Positions 58,328 through 64,000 of a DNA stretch of 64,000 nt are shown in pieces. Position 1 is the stretch's first letter. Every line of letters starts with the position of its first letter. Source of the DNA: Cyrtodaria siliqua (lineage: Eukaryota > Mollusca > Bivalvia > Adapedonta > Hiatellidae); contig JAWPHD010010998.1 in the NCBI GenBank assembly GCA_037043455.1, forward strand, positions 23,790-87,789. Reading direction: 5' to 3'. The position numbers were made by a program, and so were the translations under genes. The notes under the pieces are model-generated. The model searched no databases. It was not told the origin of the DNA and saw only the letters and a list, made by a program, of their open reading frames with translations.

Positions 58328-58462
58328 CAATTATGGACTTTTCAGCTGTTATACATGATGTGATATGCACCAAAAAAATCATTATTGACCGAGGCGATAG
58401 CCGAGGTCAATAATGATTTTTTGGTACATATCAACATCATGTATAACAGCTGAAAAGTCCAT
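58328..58462. mobile_element. Foldback element with arms of about 60 bp
   Basis: TTATGGACTTTTCAGCTGTT and the inverse AACAGCTGAAAAGTCCATAA enclose ATCATTATTGACCGAGGC-GATA-GCCGAGGTCAATAATGAT. Near-perfect hairpin. Confidence 0.93.
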
Positions 58463-58494
58463 AACTGTTTTATTATATAACCCTCAATTTACAA

Positions 58495-58590
58495 TTATAT
58501 AAAACAGGTCAATATCAATTTTTTTTTTATATAAAACAGGTCAATATCAAAAAAACAGGTCAATATCAAAAAAACAGGTCAATATCGCTA
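58495..58590. repeat. Short AAACAGGTCAATATCA repeats
   Basis: About five copies of AAAACAGGTCAATATC beside the foldback element. Confidence 0.85.
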
Positions 58591-58649
58591 GATATTTTTT
58601 CTAAAAAATTACTTTTTAGCCAATGAAAACGCGTCTATTTATAGGTTAT

Positions 58650-60760
58650 ATAATAATATACAGTATATAACCCAATTAGTGTCTTAGTACATAATTAATG
58701 TACAGTAGGTTAAAATATTAGTGTCTTATCAAATAATATAGTATGTAACCCAATTTGTGTCTCAGTACATAATATACAGTAGTGTCTTAGTACATAATTA
58801 ATGTACAGTAGGTTAAAAAATTAGTGTCTTATTAAATAATATAGTATGTAACCTAATTAGTGTCTCAGTACATAATATACAGTATGTAACCTAATTTGTG
58901 TCTCAGAACATAATATACAGTATGTAACCTAATTAGTCTCAGTACATAATATACAGTATGTAACTCAATTAGTGTTTCAGTACATAATATACAGTATGTA
59001 ACCTAATTAGTGTCTCAGTACATAATATACAGTATGTAACTCAATTAGTGTTTCAGAACATAATATACAGTATGTAACCTAATTAGTGTTTCAGTACATA
59101 ATATACAGTATGTAACCTAATTAGTGTCTCAGTACATAATATACAGTATGTAACCTAATTAGTGTTTCAGTACATAATATACAGTATGTAACCTAATTAG
59201 TGTCTCAGTACATAATATACAGTATGTAACCCAATTAGTGTTTCAGAACATAATATACAGTATGTAACCTAATTAGTGTTTCAGTACATAATATACAGTA
59301 TGTAACCTAATTAGTGTCTCAGTACATAATATACAGTATGTAACCCAATTAGTGTTTCAGTACATAATATACAGTATGTAACCTAATTAGTGTTTCAGAA
59401 CATAATATACAGTATGTAACCTAATTAGTGTTTCAGTACATAATATACAGTATGTAACCTAATTAGTGTCTCAGTACATAATATACAGTATGTAACCTAA
59501 TTAGTGTTTCAGTACATAATATACAGTATGTAACCTAATTAGTGTCTCAGTACATAATATACAGTATGTAACTCAATTAGTGTTTCAGAACATAATATAC
59601 AGTATGTAACCTAATTAGTGTTTCAGTACATAATATACAGTATGTAACCTAATTAGTGTCTCAGTACATAATATACAGTATGTAACCCAATTAGTGTTTC
59701 AGAACATAATATACAGTATGTAACCTAATTAGTGTCTCAGTACATAATATACAGTATGTAACTCAATTAGTGTTTCAGAACATAATATACAGTATGTAAC
59801 CTAATTAGTGTTTCAGAACATAATATACAGTATGTAACCTAATTAGTGTTTCAGTACATAATATACAGTATGTAACCTAATTAGTGTCTCAGTACATAAT
59901 ATACAGTATGTAACCTAATTAGTGTTTCAGTACATAATATACAGTATGTAACCTAATTAGTGTCTCAGTACATAATATACAGTATGTAACTCAATTAGTG
60001 TTTCAGTACATAATATACAGTATGTAACTCAATTAGTGTTTCAGTACATAATATACAGTATGTAACCTAATTAGTGTCTCAGTACATAATATACAGTATG
60101 TAACTCAATTAGTGTTTCAGAACATAATATACAGTATGTAACCCAATTAGTGTTTCAGTACATAATATACAGTATGTAACTCAATTAGTGTTTCAGTACA
60201 TAATATACAGTATGTAACCTAATTAGTGTCTCAGTACATAATATACAGTATGTAACTCAATTAGTGTTTCAGAACATAATATACAGTATGTAACCTAATT
60301 AGTGTTTCAGTACATAATATACAGTATGTAACTCAATTAGTGTTTCAGTACATAATATACAGTATGTAACCTAATTAGTGTATCAGTACATAATATACAG
60401 TATGTAACTCAATTAGTGTTTCAGAACATAATATACAGTATGTAACCTAATTAGTGTTTCAGTACATAATATACAGTATGTAACTCAATTAGTGTTTCAG
60501 TACATAATATACAGTATGTAACCCAATTAGTGTCTCAGTACATATACAGTATGTAACTCAATTAGTGTTTCAGAACATAATATACAGTATGTAACCTAAT
60601 TAGTGTTTCAGTACATAATATACAGTATGTAACTCAATTAGTGTTTCAGTACATAATATACAGTATGTAACCTAATTAGTGTCTCAGTACATAATATACA
60701 GTATGTAACTCAATTAGTGTTTCAGTACATATACAGTATATAACCCAATTGGTGCTTTAG
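58650..60760. repeat. 38-bp satellite, about 55 copies
   Basis: Units ACCTAATTAGTGTCTCAGTA plus CATAATATACAGTATGTA. Variants at three places (ACC/ACT/CCC, GTCTC/GTTTC, AGTAC/AGAAC) recur in ordered runs, indicating higher-order repeats. It grades into the 44-bp subfamily. Confidence 0.96.
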
Positions 60761-63700
60761 TATGTAATATAGAAATGTAGTAGTATAACCCAATTAATGT
60801 CTTAGTACATAACAAAGACAGTCTTATAACCCAATTAGTGTCTTGACAGTTGTATAACCCAATTAATGTCTTAGTCCATAACAGACACAGTTTTTAACCC
60901 AATTAATGTCTTGGTACATAACAAAGACACAGTTTTTAACCCAATTAATGTCTTGGTACATAACAATGACACAGTTTTAACCCAAGTAATGTCTTAGTAC
61001 ATAACAAAGACAGTCTTATAACCCAATTAATGTCTTAGTACATAACAAAGCCAGTTGTATAAACCTATTTATGTCTTAGTACATAACAAAGACACAGTTG
61101 TATAACCCAATTTATGTCTTGGCACATAACAAAGACACAGTTTTTAACCCAATTAATGTCTTGGTACATAACAAAGTGTCAGTTTTAACCCAATTAATGT
61201 CTTAGTACCTAACAAAGACACAGTTTTTAATCCAATTAATGTCTTAGTACATAACAGACACAGTTTTTAACCCAATTAATGTCTTGGCACATAACAAAGA
61301 CACAGTTTTTAATCCAATTAATGTCTTGGTACATAACAGACACAGTTTTTAATCCAATTAATGTCTTAGTCCATAACAGACCTATTTTTTAACCAAATTA
61401 ATGTCTTAGTACATAACAAAGACACAGTTTTTAACCCAATTAATGTCTTGGTACATAACAATGACACAGTTTTACCCCAAGTAATGTCTTAGTACATAAC
61501 AAAGACAGTCTTATAACCCAATTAATGTCTTAGTACATAACAAAGACAGTCTTATAACCCAATTAATGTCTTAGTACATAACAAAGACAGTCTTATAACC
61601 CAATTAATGTATTAGTACATAACAAAGACAGTCTTATAACCCAATTAATGTCTTAGTACATAACAAAGACAGTCTTATAACCCAATTAATGTCTTGGTAC
61701 ATAACAAAGACACAGTTTTTAACCCAATTAATGTCTTGGTACATAACAATGACACAGTTTTACCCCAAGTAATGTCTTAGTACATAACAAAGACAGTCTT
61801 GTAACCCAATTAATGTCTTAGTACATAACAAAGACAGTCTTATAACCCAATTAATGTCTTAGTACATAACAAAGACAGTTGTATAAACCTATTTATGTCT
61901 TAGTACATAACGAAGACACAGTTTTTAATCCAATTAATGTCTTGGTAAATAACAAGACAGTTGTATAACTCAATTAATGTCTTAATACATAACAAAGACA
62001 CAGTTATGTAACCCAACTAGTGTCTTAGTACATAACAAAGACAGTTGTATAACCAAATTAATGTCTTATTACATAACAAAGACACAGTTGTATAACCCAA
62101 TTAATGTCTTAGTACATAACAAAGACACAGTTTTTAACCCAATTAATGTCTTGGCACATAACAAAGACACAGTTTATGACCCTATTGATGTCTTAGTACA
62201 TAACAAAGACACAGTGTATAACCCAATTAATGTCTTAGTACCATAACAAAGACGCAGTTATATAACCCAATTAATGTCTTAGTACCATAACAAAGACGCA
62301 GTTATATAACCCAATTAATGTCTTGGTACCATAACAAAGACGCAGTTATATAACCCAATTAATGTCTTAGTACCATAACAAAGACACAGTTATATAACCC
62401 AATTAATGTCTTAGTACCATAACAAAGATACAGTTTATAACCCAATTAATGTCTTAGTACCATAACAAAGACACAGTTTATAACCCAATTAATGTCTTAG
62501 TACATAACAAAGACACAGTTTATAACCCAATTAATGTCTTAATACCATAACAAAGACACAGTTTATAACCCAATTAATGTCTTATGTCTTAGTACCATAA
62601 CAAAGACACAGTGTATAACCCAATTAATGTCTTATGTCTTAGTACCATAACAAAGACAGTTTATAACCCAATTAATGTCTTTGTACCATAACAAAGATGC
62701 AGTTATATAACATGATTAATGTCTTAGTACCATAACAAAGACGCAGTTATATAACCCCAATTAATGTCTTAGTACATAACAAACTAAGACACAGTTTATA
62801 ACCCATTTAATGTCTTAGTACCATAACAAAGACACAGTTTTTAACCCAATTAATGTCTTGGCACAAAACAAAGACACAGTTTTTAACCCAATTAATGTCT
62901 TAGTACATAACAAAGACAGTTGTATAACCCAATTAATGTCTTAGTACATAACAAAGACACAGTTTTTAACCCAATTAATGTCTTGGCACATAACAAAGAC
63001 ACAGTTTATGACCCTATTGATGTCTTAGTACATAACAAAGACACAGTGTATAACCCAATTAATGTCTTAGTACCATAACAAAGATGCAGTTATATAACCC
63101 AATTAATGTCTTAGTACCATAACAAAGACACAGTTATATAACCCAATTAATGTCTTAGTACCATAACAAAGACACAGTTATATAACCCAATTAATGTCTT
63201 AGTACCATAACAAAGACACAGTTTATAACCCAATTAATGTCTTAATACCATAACAAAGATACAGTGTATAACCCAATTAATGTCTTAGTACCATAACAAA
63301 GATACAGTTATATAACCCAATTAATGTCTTAATACCATAACAAAGACACAGTTTATAACCCAATTAATGTCTTAGTACCATAACAAAGACACAGTTATAT
63401 AACCCAATTAATGTCTTAGTACCATAACAAAGACGCAGTTATATAACCCAATTAATGTCTTAATACCATAACAAAGATACAGTTATATAACCCAATTAAT
63501 GTCTTAATACCATAACAAAGATACAGTTATATAACACAATTAATGTCTTAATACCATAACAAAGATACAGTTATATAACCCAATTAATGTCTTAGTACCA
63601 TAACAAAGACACAGTTATATAACCCAATTAATGTCTTAATACCATAACAAAGACGCAGTTATATAACCCAATTAATGTCTTAGTACCATAACAAAGACGC

Positions 63701-64000
63701 AGTTATATAACCCAATTAATGTCTTAGTACATAACAAAGACACAGTTATATAACCCAATTAATGTCTTAATACCATAACAAAGATACAGTTATATAACCC
63801 AATTAATGTCTTAGTACCATAACAAAGACGCAGTTATATAACCCAATTAATGTCTTAGTATCATAACAAAGATACAGTTTATAACCCAATTAATGTCTTA
63901 GTACCATAACAAAGACACAGTTATATAACCCAATTAATGTCTTAGTACCATAACAAAGATACAGTTTATAACCCAATTAATGTCTTAGTACCATAACAAA
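60761..64000. repeat. 44-bp satellite, about 74 copies, continuing past the window
   Basis: Units CCCAATTAATGTCTTAGTAC plus CATAACAAAGACACAGTTAT and ATAA, with 38-46-bp length variants. It shares TAACCCAATTA-TGTCT-AGTAC-ATAA and ACAGT with the 38-bp family and differs mainly by an inserted CAAAGAC-like segment. Confidence 0.96.

Overview
Eukaryotic, AT-rich nuclear DNA, almost certainly from a bivalve mollusc or close lophotrochozoan. The clues are spliced animal genes with GT-AG introns, tRNA-derived SINEs, and several elements with a tandem-repeat core, a (GTCC/GACA)n microsatellite and terminal hairpins, which resemble the bivalve 'pearl'/Helentron-associated elements. There are no prokaryotic operons, rRNA genes or CRISPR arrays.

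Two convergent protein-coding genes account for the real coding sequence. (1) Plus strand, 1702-18173: thirteen exons encoding the last 395 residues of ARMH3 (C10orf76), the armadillo-like Golgi protein that partners PI4KB; the N-terminal part lies before the window. (2) Minus strand, 58110-33547: eight exons encoding 365 residues of a dye-decolorizing (DyP-type) haem peroxidase with a mitochondrial-type N-terminus and an intact Asp/His/Arg haem-pocket set; only the first exon is missing, off the right side. Phases at all joined exon junctions agree in both genes.

The rest is introns and intergenic DNA dominated by tandem arrays and non-autonomous mobile elements. Layout: 1-1.5 kb a 36-bp array ending in a SINE tail; 1.7-18.2 kb ARMH3 with intronic pearl-like elements (7.4-9.0, 10.9-13.1 kb), the latter nested in a hAT-type element with 15-bp TIRs and an 8-bp target duplication; 18.1-19.5 kb a terminal-exon-derived array; 20.3-21.8 kb a TIR element with arrays of its own end; 21.9-31.6 kb pearl-like elements, SINEs and a 21-bp array; 33.2-58.1 kb the DyP gene, with arrays of 75, 49, 41, 42, 73, 54 and 21 bp in and between its introns; 58.6-64 kb a satellite of two related subfamilies running off the end.

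The most unusual observation is that many arrays are built from exon edges. In ARMH3 the 3' end plus donor of two exons, the acceptor and donor of a third, and the terminal exon with its stop codon have each been tandemly copied, and in DyP an exon start plus acceptor has been. A parallel set of arrays comes from the inside of SINE-like elements (1-1530, 27.1-28.0, 52.2-53.5 kb). Together they suggest that tandem amplification in this genome repeatedly seizes splice junctions and SINE cores. Long open reading frames inside arrays are a by-product of unit lengths divisible by three and are not annotated as genes.
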